Shown here one piece after another: positions 8,598 through 16,719 of a DNA stretch of 36,485 nucleotides. The notes beneath the pieces are model-generated. The model searched no databases, had not been told where the DNA came from, and saw nothing but the letters and a program-made list of their open reading frames with translations. This stretch comes from Porphyromonas cangingivalis (GTDB lineage Bacteria; Bacteroidota; Bacteroidia; Bacteroidales; Paludibacteraceae). The DNA lies in contig CAMDNO010000022.1 of assembly GCA_945902955.1 (NCBI GenBank), positions 1 through 36,485 on the forward strand, given 5' to 3'. Both the position numbers and the translations under genes were made by a program. How positions within the stretch are numbered: position 1 is the first letter of the stretch; each line of letters starts with the position of its first letter.

Positions 8598-9559
8598 AGT
8601 TCCTCGTTTGTAAAATTTAAATTTTTAAGTGCGTCGATATTAGCTTGTAGCTGCGCTACCGAGCTAGTTCCAATAATAAGTGAAGTTACCTGCTGTTGAT
8701 GAAAACACCATGCCAAAGCCATTTGTGCCAATGTTTGACCTCGTTCCAACGCAATTTCATTCAGTTTTTTCAATCGTATCAATAATTCATCGGTTATCTG
8801 TTCTTTTTTCAAAAAGCCATGACTCAATGCTGCTCGTGAATTTTCAGGAATTCCTTTCAGATATTTATCGCTTAACATGCCTTGTGCCAACGACGAAAAA
8901 CCAATGAAACCAACGCCATTTTCGGATGCAGCTGGAAGCACTTCAGTTTCTATTTCGCGCGAAAGAAGGCTATATCGACCTTGAAAAATAAGGCAAGGCG
9001 TACCGTTTTCTTTTAAAATCCGATATGCTTCACGTGCTTTATCTTCGGGGTATTTCGAAATGCCCACATACAAGGCTTTTCCTTGTTTTACCATATCTGA
9101 AAGTGCGCCCATAGTTTCCTCAATAGGTGTATTTTCATCATAGCGGTGCGAATAGAAAATATCCACATAGTCGAGTTGCATACGTTTGAGGCTCTGCTCC
9201 AGACTGGCAAAAAGGTATTTACGAGAACCCCCATCGCCATAAGGGCCCGGCCACATAATATGACCAGCTTTGGTGCTGATAATCATTTCGTCGCGATAAG
9301 CAGCAAAATTTTCTTTCAGCATTTTGCCAAAATTTCGCTCAGCACTTCCAAAAGGCTGTCCGTAATTATTTGCCAAATCGAAATGCGTAATACCCTTATC
9401 AAAAGCATATTTGAGCATTCGCTCTGCTTCCTCAATATTGTCTACATCGCCAAAGTTATGCCATAATCCGAGTGATAAACGAGGCAATTTTAAGCCACTT
9501 TTACCACAAAAATTATATCCAACTGTGTCGGTATAGCGTTCGGGAGAAGGAGTATACAT
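8576..9559 (-). CDS. yghZ: Aldo/keto reductase, YghZ (Gpr) type
   Basis: A 327-residue NADPH-dependent aldo/keto reductase. It follows the E. coli YghZ/Gpr sequence closely, including SLGLWHNFG near 29-37, THFDLANNYG near 58-67, STKAG near 95-99 and YVDIFYSHR at 131-139. The catalytic tetrad is visible as Asp61, Tyr66, Lys97 and His138. In E. coli the enzyme reduces L-glyceraldehyde 3-phosphate and methylglyoxal, so aldehyde detoxification is the likely role. It is about 20 residues shorter at the C-terminus than the E. coli protein. One base separates it from lemA and it overlaps the Rieske-like gene. Confidence 0.9.
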   Translation of the reverse strand: MYTPSPERYTDTVGYNFCGKSGLKLPRLSLGLWHNFGDVDNIEEAERMLKYAFDKGITHFDLANNYGQPFGSAERNFGKMLKENFAAYRDEMIISTKAGHIMWPGPYGDGGSRKYLFASLEQSLKRMQLDYVDIFYSHRYDENTPIEETMGALSDMVKQGKALYVGISKYPEDKAREAYRILKENGTPCLIFQGRYSLLSREIETEVLPAASENGVGFIGFSSLAQGMLSDKYLKGIPENSRAALSHGFLKKEQITDELLIRLKKLNEIALERGQTLAQMALAWCFHQQQVTSLIIGTSSVAQLQANIDALKNLNFTNEELWQIGEI

Positions 9560-9560
9560 A

Positions 9561-10151
9561 TTAAAATTCTACTTTTGGTGCTTTTTCGCTACCAGCTTCG
9601 GCTTCGAAATAGTTTTTCTTTTCTAATCCGGCAAATGAAGCTACAATATTCGTTGGAAATTTACGTATTGAAGCGTTAAAATCCTTACATAAATCGTTGA
9701 AACGACCACGCTCAGTAGTGATTCTGTTTTCAGTACCCTCTAATTGCGCTTGCAATTCCAAAAAGTTCTGATTGGCTTTCAAATCCGGATAATTTTCTGT
9801 TATCATCAACAGTTTTCCTAATGCCGAACTTAGCTGGCCCTGAGCTGCCTGATATTCTTTCAACTTTTCGGCAGTCAAATTGGTAGGATCTATTGTAACT
9901 TGTGTTGCTTTGGCACGTGCAGCCACAACACCTTCGAGTGTTTCACTTTCGTGCGATGCATATCCTTTTACAGTTGCCACGAGGTTTGGAATTAAATCGG
10001 AGCGACGTTGATATTGGTTTTCAACGTTTGCCCACTGTCCGCTTACCGCTTCATCTTTGGTAACCAAACCATTGTATTTTCCTATTCCCCAAAAAACAGT
10101 AAGCACTAATACGCCTACTACTGCTAATAAAATAATTGTGTTCTTATTCAT
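9561..10151 (-). CDS. lemA: LemA family protein
   Basis: A 196-residue protein with one N-terminal membrane helix (about 5-24) and a long helical LemA domain. Typical landmarks are YNGLV, the WANVENQYQRRSDLIPNLVATVKGYA block at about 40-65, and the FNDLCKDFNASIRKFPTNIVA block near 150. The pairing with an upstream TPM-domain gene is a widely conserved arrangement; LemA-TPM modules are proposed to work at the cell envelope, but the biochemical role is not settled. It follows the TPM gene by 43 bp, in an AT-rich spacer with two copies of AATTGTAAATT. Confidence 0.93.
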   Translation of the reverse strand: MNKNTIILLAVVGVLVLTVFWGIGKYNGLVTKDEAVSGQWANVENQYQRRSDLIPNLVATVKGYASHESETLEGVVAARAKATQVTIDPTNLTAEKLKEYQAAQGQLSSALGKLLMITENYPDLKANQNFLELQAQLEGTENRITTERGRFNDLCKDFNASIRKFPTNIVASFAGLEKKNYFEAEAGSEKAPKVEF

Positions 10152-10194
10152 GTTGTTTTAATTTTTAATTGTAAATTATTAATTGTAAATTGAT

Positions 10195-11535
10195 TTACCA
10201 TCCACTGGTGGAACCACCTCCACCCGAAAATCCTCCACCAAAACTACCGCCCGAGAAACCTCCTCCGCCACCTCCACCAAAACCGCCTCGACCACTGCTC
10301 AATATACTTCCGGCAACAGCGCCCGCAATTAATGCCCCAGAATCGTCGCGACGCAAACGTGGAATATTATCATTGTGATTTTCTTCGTAGCCACAAAATT
10401 TACAATGATAAGTTGTTCGCTCAGTACCCGCACTGATATAAGTTGGAGCTACGATTGTTCGTTTCTCTTTTAAAATAAACGCTTTTGTACCACATTTCGG
10501 GCAATCGCTGTAAATACTTGGTTTATCAAGTGTATAAATAGTTTCATTTTTGCACGTATTGCAAACAAATACATCATAATCAACTGCATGGAGCTGTTCT
10601 TCAAATTGTTGCGCTAATTTTAAATGTGCATCTTCTTGTTTTTCACTTAAAATATGCATAGTGCCATCGCATTCGCTACATTTTATGGGTTCGCGACGCA
10701 CTTTTCGCATCATGAGTTTGCCATAAATATTTGCCGGAATGGTAGTTAGTGGAACAGGTAGTAATAAAAGTAAAAGATACAATGGAAATTTAAACAAGAA
10801 TATAGCTCCTATACCAATTACTGGCAGTACAAGTGCAAGCACCATAAACGCAGCTGCTTTTTCGGATTTAATGGCTTTATAACGCTGAATGTTATTAGAA
10901 AGTTGCTTGTTTTTACGAGCTTTTGCAACAATACTTCCTACCCAAACAAATGCAAGTAGCATCAATACGATATACACTCCGATAGCCATTGGAACTATTT
11001 CATCCCAAGGAATACTTACTTTTTTCTCCACAAAAGTTTCCCCTTTTACGGTCGAAACAATTTTTTCGATGCCTGCAAGCATACCACCATCGTAATTTCC
11101 CTGCTTAAAATACGGAATCATATCTTTTGTCTGGATTCGTTTTGTGATAGCATCGGGCAAAACGCCTTCTAAACCGTATCCAGTTTCGAATGAAACTTTG
11201 CGTTGATCCATTACAAAAAGCACCAATAAACCATTGCTGTTTTCGGCAGTTCCCACGCCCCACTTTTTAAACAAAGCAGTAGCAAATGGTTTAATCTCCT
11301 CAAAACCAATAGAATTTACTACTACCACAGCCACTTCCGATTTGTTTGTTGCTTGCAATTCGCCCAATTTTTGGTTAATTGCTTGAACTGTTTCTTCTTT
11401 CAGAATTCCATCCGGATTACTTACAAAAGCGGTAGCATTTGTGGTTTTAGGATTTGGAATATTGTCGACATTATATTCAGCTGAAAATAATGTTGCTGAA
11501 AATAAGATAAAAGCACTGATGATGAGTGATTTCAT
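10195..11535 (-). CDS. TPM-domain (YgcG-type) membrane protein with zinc ribbons and Gly-rich tail
   Basis: A 446-residue protein with a signal peptide (MKSLIISAFILFSATLFSA), a periplasmic TPM domain (about 28-170), and membrane helices near 183-203 and 228-263. Four CxxC pairs follow (286/289, 325/328, 345/348, 378/381), consistent with two zinc ribbons, and then a Gly/Ser-rich tail ending GGGGSTSGW. TPM domains occur in photosystem II repair phosphatase and many envelope proteins. An in-frame ATG at 11556 would overlap the FKBP gene by 14 bp; ATG 11535 is preferred because the signal peptide begins there, but the longer form remains possible. Confidence 0.85.
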   Translation of the reverse strand: MKSLIISAFILFSATLFSAEYNVDNIPNPKTTNATAFVSNPDGILKEETVQAINQKLGELQATNKSEVAVVVVNSIGFEEIKPFATALFKKWGVGTAENSNGLLVLFVMDQRKVSFETGYGLEGVLPDAITKRIQTKDMIPYFKQGNYDGGMLAGIEKIVSTVKGETFVEKKVSIPWDEIVPMAIGVYIVLMLLAFVWVGSIVAKARKNKQLSNNIQRYKAIKSEKAAAFMVLALVLPVIGIGAIFLFKFPLYLLLLLLPVPLTTIPANIYGKLMMRKVRREPIKCSECDGTMHILSEKQEDAHLKLAQQFEEQLHAVDYDVFVCNTCKNETIYTLDKPSIYSDCPKCGTKAFILKEKRTIVAPTYISAGTERTTYHCKFCGYEENHNDNIPRLRRDDSGALIAGAVAGSILSSGRGGFGGGGGGGFSGGSFGGGFSGGGGSTSGW

Positions 11536-11542
11536 TTTTTTT

Positions 11543-12013
11543 TTAATTTTGAGCATCCAATAATTCTACACTATAATAAAGCATCGAATAAGCAGGCACA
11601 GAGCCACTTGCAGTGGAGCCATAACCCAAATCGTAAGAGAAAAACATATCCATTACTCCACCAACCTTCAACATTGGGATTGCTTCTTGCCAAGCCTTAA
11701 TGGTTCCACTTCCGTAGCTCGACGATACTAAAGTTCCGTAAAAAGTGTCGGACTCGATTACTTTCCCTGTTATCAACTTAACAGTATATTTAACAGTAAC
11801 ATACGACTCTAAATTGGCTTGTTTCATATTACCAGGATAGCTAATTTTATAATACAAACCCGAGTCAGTTTTTTTGAAGTCAGTTTTTGCTGCTTCAGCG
11901 GCGTATGCGTTGTCGTTTAGTATTTTCCAATCGGCATAATTATCTACTTTACAGGCGCTTAAAGCGAGAGTAATTGTTAAAAGGAGAAAGGAAAATTTTG
12001 TAAGTTGCTTCAT
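11543..12013 (-). CDS. FKBP-type peptidyl-prolyl isomerase lipoprotein
   Basis: A 156-residue lipoprotein: lipobox LSAC with Cys21 as the lipidated residue. The C-terminal 100 residues show the FKBP pattern: VTVKYTVKLITGKVIESD, a variable loop, then IKAWQEAIPMLKVGGVMDMFFSYDLGYGS and a closing YYSVELLD strand. Such lipoproteins are common in Bacteroidota and would help fold proteins on the periplasmic side of a membrane. It starts 10 bp after lutB and is followed 7 bp later by the TPM gene, so it belongs to the same transcript. Confidence 0.9.
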   Translation of the reverse strand: MKQLTKFSFLLLTITLALSACKVDNYADWKILNDNAYAAEAAKTDFKKTDSGLYYKISYPGNMKQANLESYVTVKYTVKLITGKVIESDTFYGTLVSSSYGSGTIKAWQEAIPMLKVGGVMDMFFSYDLGYGSTASGSVPAYSMLYYSVELLDAQN

Positions 12014-12023
12014 ATCTTTTTTT

Positions 12024-13391
12024 TTATTTTTTACGGTATTGTTCTGAAAATGATTTAGTTGAAAATTTAGGCATTTCTCGTTTTGGTCCCCAACCTATGT
12101 AATTGAAAGGCGAAGTTACGATATTTTTTACAAATCCGGATGCAAGGTCGAAACCAGCTCTTTTTGAGCTAATTAATTTAAAACTCTGCATGGCCATTTT
12201 TTCATATTTAGGACGTAAATTTTGCTCCACCGCTTTTCGTCGGTTGCTAAGCAAAATGTTGGTCAATGGGATTTTAACCGGACAAACTTCGACACATTTT
12301 CCACAAAGTGTAGATGCAAAACTTAGGTGCGAAAAGTCTTTAAATCCACGTAAAAAGGGAGTGAGTACCGAACCAATAGGGCCGCTGTAAGTTGTATCGT
12401 AGGTGTAGCCGCCAATGGCTTTGTATACCGGACAGCCATTGAGGCATGCTCCACAACGGATGCAGGCCAATGATTCGTAGGCTTCGTCGTCGGCAAAAAC
12501 TTCCGTTCGTTTATTATCTAACAAAATGACATACATTTTTTCAGGTCCATCCACTTCTTTCGCTTTTCGTGGTCCGGTAAAAATGGTATTGTAAGCTGTA
12601 ATTTGTTGCCCTGTGCCATGAGCCGAAAGTAGCGGATAAAATAATCCCAATTGATTCATTTTGGGTAGTATTTTCTCGATACCAGCAATTACGATATGTA
12701 CTTTAGGAAATGCCGTAGTCATCAGTCCATTACCTTCATTTTCGGTAACTGAAATTCCACCAATATCGGCAATTAAAAAGTTAGCACCTGTAACTCCAAT
12801 TTCGGCTTCTGTATATTTTTTTCGTAAAACCTGACGAACGTATTCAGTCATTTCTTGTGGCGTGCTGTCAATTGGTGTTTTAAACTTTTCGTTAAAAAGT
12901 TTGGCAATATCTCCTTTTGATTTGTGCATGGCGGGCGTAACAATATGGTATGGTTTTTCGCCTGCCACCTGCACTATAAATTCACCCAAATCCGTTTCAA
13001 CCGATTCGCAGCCAATGCTTTCGGCAAGGTGATTCAACTCAATCTCTTCGGTAGTCATCGATTTACTTTTCACAAGTAATCGCGCTTTATTTTGTGTAAT
13101 AATATTTTTTATAAATCCGTTTGCTTCGTCGGCATTAGTAGCCCAAAGCACTTCTGCACCATTTTTAATACAATTCTTTTCAAATTCAAGCAGGTATTTT
13201 TCCCAATTTGCGAGCACATCTCGTTTTATTGCAGCCGCATTTCGCTTTGCCAACTCCACATCCTGATAGCGCGCCATGCCTTTTTCAACAGCCGCGTCGT
13301 AACGAGCTATGTTGAATTGAATTGTATTTCGATGTTTTAAATCGAAAGCAATTTCTTTGGACGCTTTTGAGAATTGTTGACTTGTTGACAT
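12024..13391 (-). CDS. lutB: LutB-like L-lactate utilisation iron-sulfur protein
   Basis: A 455-residue protein of the LutB/YkgF family, which works with LutA and LutC in oxidising L-lactate to pyruvate in the cytoplasm. The N-terminal DUF162-like domain carries the IGVTGANFLIADIGG region (about 198-212). Two 4Fe-4S motifs follow: Cys310, 313, 316 and 320, then Cys363, 366 and 370. No lutA or lutC lies within the window; the neighbours are cell-wall and envelope genes, so partners must be encoded elsewhere if they exist. Its leader contains an 18-bp tandem repeat whose nearer end is 10 bp before the ATG. Confidence 0.9.
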   Translation of the reverse strand: MSTSQQFSKASKEIAFDLKHRNTIQFNIARYDAAVEKGMARYQDVELAKRNAAAIKRDVLANWEKYLLEFEKNCIKNGAEVLWATNADEANGFIKNIITQNKARLLVKSKSMTTEEIELNHLAESIGCESVETDLGEFIVQVAGEKPYHIVTPAMHKSKGDIAKLFNEKFKTPIDSTPQEMTEYVRQVLRKKYTEAEIGVTGANFLIADIGGISVTENEGNGLMTTAFPKVHIVIAGIEKILPKMNQLGLFYPLLSAHGTGQQITAYNTIFTGPRKAKEVDGPEKMYVILLDNKRTEVFADDEAYESLACIRCGACLNGCPVYKAIGGYTYDTTYSGPIGSVLTPFLRGFKDFSHLSFASTLCGKCVEVCPVKIPLTNILLSNRRKAVEQNLRPKYEKMAMQSFKLISSKRAGFDLASGFVKNIVTSPFNYIGWGPKREMPKFSTKSFSEQYRKK

Positions 13392-13401
13392 TTATAATAA
13401 A

Positions 13402-13446
13402 ACGTTATTTGCACTTCGTACGTTATTTGCACTTCGTACGTTATTT
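13402..13446. repeat. 18-bp tandem repeat, 2.5 copies, in the lutB leader
   Basis: The unit ACGTTATTTGCACTTCGT occurs at 13402-13419 and 13420-13437, with a partial third copy at 13438-13446. Full copies are identical. A CGTACG palindrome forms at each junction. The array fills about half of the 85-bp gap between the coiled-coil gene and lutB. Confidence 0.92.
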
Positions 13447-13476
13447 AATGGTTATTTGTGGTTATTGATTCAATAT

Positions 13477-14367
13477 TTATTTTTTTAAATCAAAACTAAA
13501 ACTTCCAACTCTATTACCATCGCAAAAAAAATCGGCACGATAGGTGCCCGCCTGCAATACCTCCTCTACTTTCCAATACATTTCATCTTTGAGAGATTCG
13601 CCTGTATATTCGAAATCTTTTTTGATCGAATAATTAATTTTTTTATTCTCGTAAGTAAAAACATTTCCCGAATTTTTAATCATTACTTCGTTATCGGGTC
13701 GAGTTAAGCGTAAATAAATTGTTTTTTCGCCTGGCTGAGCTGTAATGTTCTTATTTACAGTGTAATTGAATTGTAGATTTGCTGTTTGTGTAAACCAGCT
13801 TGTTTTTTTATTTCGGCTATTTAATGGGCTAAAACTAAAACCGGTAACATCTAATTTTGCGGCACGTGTAACTACTTCATTCAACGATTCTTTTTCTTTT
13901 GAAAGTTGATTTACTGTTTCGGAGGCTTCGTTATAACGTCGCTTTACGTCAGAATTTTCTGTTTTAAGTTCTTTGTTTTCAGCATTTAATGCATCAATCT
14001 GATTTACGTAGTGCACTAATAATTTGCGTACTGATGCCAATTCTTTTTTTAAATCAGAAATTTTACGGGCGTTTGTCGATTTTGTTACACGTAATTCTTC
14101 GAGCAGCTGATGCATTTTAACTTTCTGATCATCTAACAATTTGAAAAGTGAGTCGTTTTTGATATTTGATGTATATCCATCAAATTCCGAAGCCATATCC
14201 TGAAATTCGCGTTCCACTTGTTGTTTTTCGAAATTCATCATTTCAACTACTTCGGCCACTTCAGCTTCTTTTTCTTTCGTGCGGTTTATCAAGTAAAAAA
14301 CCGCAATTAGGAGTGCCACAATAATGGCAATCAGCAGATATGAAATAATTACATTGTTTTTTTTCAT
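13477..14367 (-). CDS. Membrane-anchored coiled-coil protein of unknown function
   Basis: A 296-residue protein. One membrane helix (about 8-27) is followed by a long heptad-rich coiled coil (about 30-170, with heptad breaks). A C-terminal domain of beta character (about 178-296) contains a TIYLRLTRPDNEVM strand and ends in FSFDLKK. The design, an anchored stalk with a terminal beta domain, is common among conserved Bacteroidota envelope proteins, but I do not recognise a named family. It sits between murF (35 bp upstream) and lutB (85 bp downstream) in the minus-strand run, so a link to cell-wall growth is possible but unproven. Confidence 0.7.
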   Translation of the reverse strand: MKKNNVIISYLLIAIIVALLIAVFYLINRTKEKEAEVAEVVEMMNFEKQQVEREFQDMASEFDGYTSNIKNDSLFKLLDDQKVKMHQLLEELRVTKSTNARKISDLKKELASVRKLLVHYVNQIDALNAENKELKTENSDVKRRYNEASETVNQLSKEKESLNEVVTRAAKLDVTGFSFSPLNSRNKKTSWFTQTANLQFNYTVNKNITAQPGEKTIYLRLTRPDNEVMIKNSGNVFTYENKKINYSIKKDFEYTGESLKDEMYWKVEEVLQAGTYRADFFCDGNRVGSFSFDLKK

Positions 14368-14402
14368 TTTAAAAAAATAGTTTAATTCTTTAATTTTGCT
14401 TA

Positions 14403-15716
14403 TTAAAGTAACGAAATCACTTTTTCGAGTTTTATGCCCCGAGACCCTTTAATCAGAATGTAATTGTCGACAATTATTTGTTTTTCAATGTGATGCATTA
14501 AATCGTCAACTGACGAAAAACAAATATAATCGTTTTTAGTTTGGGCAAATATATTGCCAACCAAAATTACATTTTTTAATTGATAACTTTCGAGTAAATC
14601 TACAATTGCTTGATGTTCTAAATTAGCCTGCTCGCCAAGTTCGAGCATATCGCCAAGAATAAGCATTTTGTTTTCGACTTGCATAAGTCCAAAATTATTA
14701 ACTGCCGCACGCATACTTGTAGGGTTGGCGTTGTAAGCATCTACCACCAATTTATTGCGCTCGGTAACAGTTAATTGCGAACGATTATTTTGTGGTGTAT
14801 ATTGCTCCAAACCAGCTTTAATGGCAGTATCGTCTATTCCAAAAAAATTACCAATAGTAACTGCAGCTAATATATTTTCGGCATTGTAAGTGCCAATTAA
14901 TTTTGTTTTTATAGAAAAGTTATCTGCTTTATTAGTAGTACATTGCATATTTAAAAATGGCGAACAAGATTCAATTTCACCCGTTACCATTTCGTTTGAG
15001 TTTTTGGAGGTAAGTTGGTATTTTACTAATTTTTCGTCATTTGTAAAACCGGATTTCGCTGCCATCTCTATTAGATGCTCATTGCCGGCATTTATAAATA
15101 TATTTCCCCCATTTTCAAAAATATTTTTATAAAGCTCTGATTTTGTTTTTTTTACTCCTTCGAACGAACCAAAGCCCTCTAAGTGAGCTTTTCCCACATT
15201 GGTAATAATACCATAATTAGGACATGCAATTTCAGCTAAAGTTTTAATTTCGCCTATATGATTTGCACCCATTTCTACAACAGCAATTTCGTGCTCAGCA
15301 CGTAATTTTAGTAATGTAAGCGGAACGCCAATATGATTATTTAGGTTTCCCTGGGTAAATAAAATATTGAATTTTTGACTTAAAACAGCTGCAATCAATT
15401 CTTTAGAAGTTGTTTTTCCATTGGTTCCCGTAATTCCCAAAACGTTGGTAGCTAATTGCTTGCGATGGTAGTTGGCGAGTTGTTGCAAAGCTATAAGTGC
15501 ATCTTCAACTACTATAAAACGTTTATCAAGGGCATATTCAGATTCGTCGACAATTGCATAGGTTGCACCATTTTCGAGTGCCGAAAGAGCATAAGCATTT
15601 GCATTAAAATTATCACCTTTGAGTGCAAAAAACAAACAACCAGCAGGACAATTGCGGCTATCGGTCGAAATTACTGAATGTTGTAGAAAAAGCGTGTAGA
15701 TTTCGGGGATTGACAT
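14403..15716 (-). CDS. murF: MurF, UDP-MurNAc-tripeptide D-alanyl-D-alanine ligase
   Basis: A 437-residue Mur ligase that adds D-Ala-D-Ala to UDP-MurNAc-tripeptide, the last cytoplasmic step of peptidoglycan precursor synthesis. The N-terminal substrate domain has STDSRNCPAGCLFFALKGDNF. The P-loop is GTNGKTT near residues 97-103, the central domain shows the VVEMGANHIGEI motif, and the ADP-side VDAYNANPTSM and LGDMLELG motifs are present. A TTG nine bases upstream (15725) is in frame; ATG 15716 fits the conserved N-terminus better. Normal mur neighbours are absent; a barrel-protein gene lies 39 bp upstream and the coiled-coil gene 35 bp downstream. Confidence 0.95.
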   Translation of the reverse strand: MSIPEIYTLFLQHSVISTDSRNCPAGCLFFALKGDNFNANAYALSALENGATYAIVDESEYALDKRFIVVEDALIALQQLANYHRKQLATNVLGITGTNGKTTSKELIAAVLSQKFNILFTQGNLNNHIGVPLTLLKLRAEHEIAVVEMGANHIGEIKTLAEIACPNYGIITNVGKAHLEGFGSFEGVKKTKSELYKNIFENGGNIFINAGNEHLIEMAAKSGFTNDEKLVKYQLTSKNSNEMVTGEIESCSPFLNMQCTTNKADNFSIKTKLIGTYNAENILAAVTIGNFFGIDDTAIKAGLEQYTPQNNRSQLTVTERNKLVVDAYNANPTSMRAAVNNFGLMQVENKMLILGDMLELGEQANLEHQAIVDLLESYQLKNVILVGNIFAQTKNDYICFSSVDDLMHHIEKQIIVDNYILIKGSRGIKLEKVISLL

Positions 15717-15755
15717 ATTTAGCAAGAAATGATTTGAAAATTAGAAATCAAAAAA

Positions 15756-16448
15756 TCAAAACTGATAAATGAGTGAAACAAACCAGCCGTCTTGCTGTAA
15801 GCGCATTTGTTTGCTGGTATCTATTTTATTTATACTATTAATACCAAAATCGTAGCCACCCTTAAGCTTGTAATTTTTAAATTGAACACCACCTCCAACT
15901 GAAATTTGTAAATTAATTCGTTGAATCATGTTTTTAGTATACAAATCATTGTTGGTATAACTATCTGATTCTAAGCGAACAAACGATTTCATGTTTTCGG
16001 GTAATATGGAATTCATATACGTTTTGGTGACATCGCTTACAACAGCTGTTATTTTTTGAGGCTGTGCTAATCCAACTGAGATATTGGGGCCGGCATAGGC
16101 GAAAAATTTAAAATTTTTTGAAACTGGAAGTGAGTATTGAACATGGATAGGTATATCGATGGCATGATTGTAGGTCTTGTAATTCACAGAGTCCGAAGGA
16201 GAATAATATTGCGATTTATCGGAATAAACCAAGGAGTAGAGAGCTCCTGAAAGCAAACTAAAGTTGTTTTTTAATTCAAATTCTACACTTCCTCCCAATC
16301 GAGCTCCATTGAAATAAGTGGTGCTAAACTGCGCTCCGGAGCGTTTAGGCTGAACAAAACCAGCTTCGATACCGTATTTTTGGGCTGATACACTTATAAA
16401 AAATAAAGTGAAAACGAAAAGGATAGTTAGTTTAAACAATTGCTTCAT
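15756..16448 (-). CDS. Outer-membrane beta-barrel protein (PorT-like family)
   Basis: A 230-residue protein with a cleavable signal peptide (hydrophobic 7-20, VSAQ at the cleavage site). The mature sequence is all beta strand with Gly/aromatic alternation, ending in the barrel-type terminus SLIYQF. The IPIHVQYSLPVSKNFKFFAYAGPNISVGL segment is typical of the PorT-like outer-membrane barrel family (OMP_b-brl_2). It is not clearly the T9SS protein PorT itself. It is the first gene of the minus-strand run, with a TATCTTTG promoter box 79 bp upstream. Confidence 0.8.
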   Translation of the reverse strand: MKQLFKLTILFVFTLFFISVSAQKYGIEAGFVQPKRSGAQFSTTYFNGARLGGSVEFELKNNFSLLSGALYSLVYSDKSQYYSPSDSVNYKTYNHAIDIPIHVQYSLPVSKNFKFFAYAGPNISVGLAQPQKITAVVSDVTKTYMNSILPENMKSFVRLESDSYTNNDLYTKNMIQRINLQISVGGGVQFKNYKLKGGYDFGINSINKIDTSKQMRLQQDGWFVSLIYQF

Positions 16449-16527
16449 TTGAAATGATATTATATTCGATTTAATTTGTTGTAATTTAGATTGTTACGTA
16501 TCGCAAAATCTAATTCAAAATTTCCTA

Positions 16528-16535
16528 CAAAGATA
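16528..16535 (-). promoter_or_regulatory. -7 box for the barrel-murF-lut-lemA run
   Basis: Minus-strand TATCTTTG matches TAnnTTTG exactly, 79 bp upstream of the barrel gene ATG. No good TTTG/TTG was found 19-21 bp further upstream, so only the -7 element is supported. Confidence 0.5.
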
Positions 16536-16635
16536 CATTAAAAAAATGAGTTTTTATTCTGCAAATAATACTCTTTGCTTATAAATAACGCTTTTTCACT
16601 CAATATATTTTAAAATTGGAAATCTGATAATCGCA

Positions 16636-16666
16636 TTTCAATCATTCATAATTTTGATTAACTTTG
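16636..16666 (+). promoter_or_regulatory. Promoter of topB
   Basis: TAACTTTG (16659-16666) is a perfect TAnnTTTG -7 box, and TTTC (16636-16639) sits at the 19-bp spacing expected of the -33 TTTG. The ATG is 53 bp further on. Confidence 0.6.
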
Positions 16667-16719
16667 CATTCGTTTGAAAAATCGAGTTTTATTTCACTAA
16701 TATTCTGAAAACAAGTAAC

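Noticed and set aside
10190-10378. Proline-rich plus-strand ORF
   Set aside because: It is the antisense reading of the glycine-rich tail of the TPM-domain protein.
13402-13446. CRISPR or att site
   Set aside because: Only 2.5 contiguous copies of 18 bp, no spacers, no integrase or tRNA nearby.
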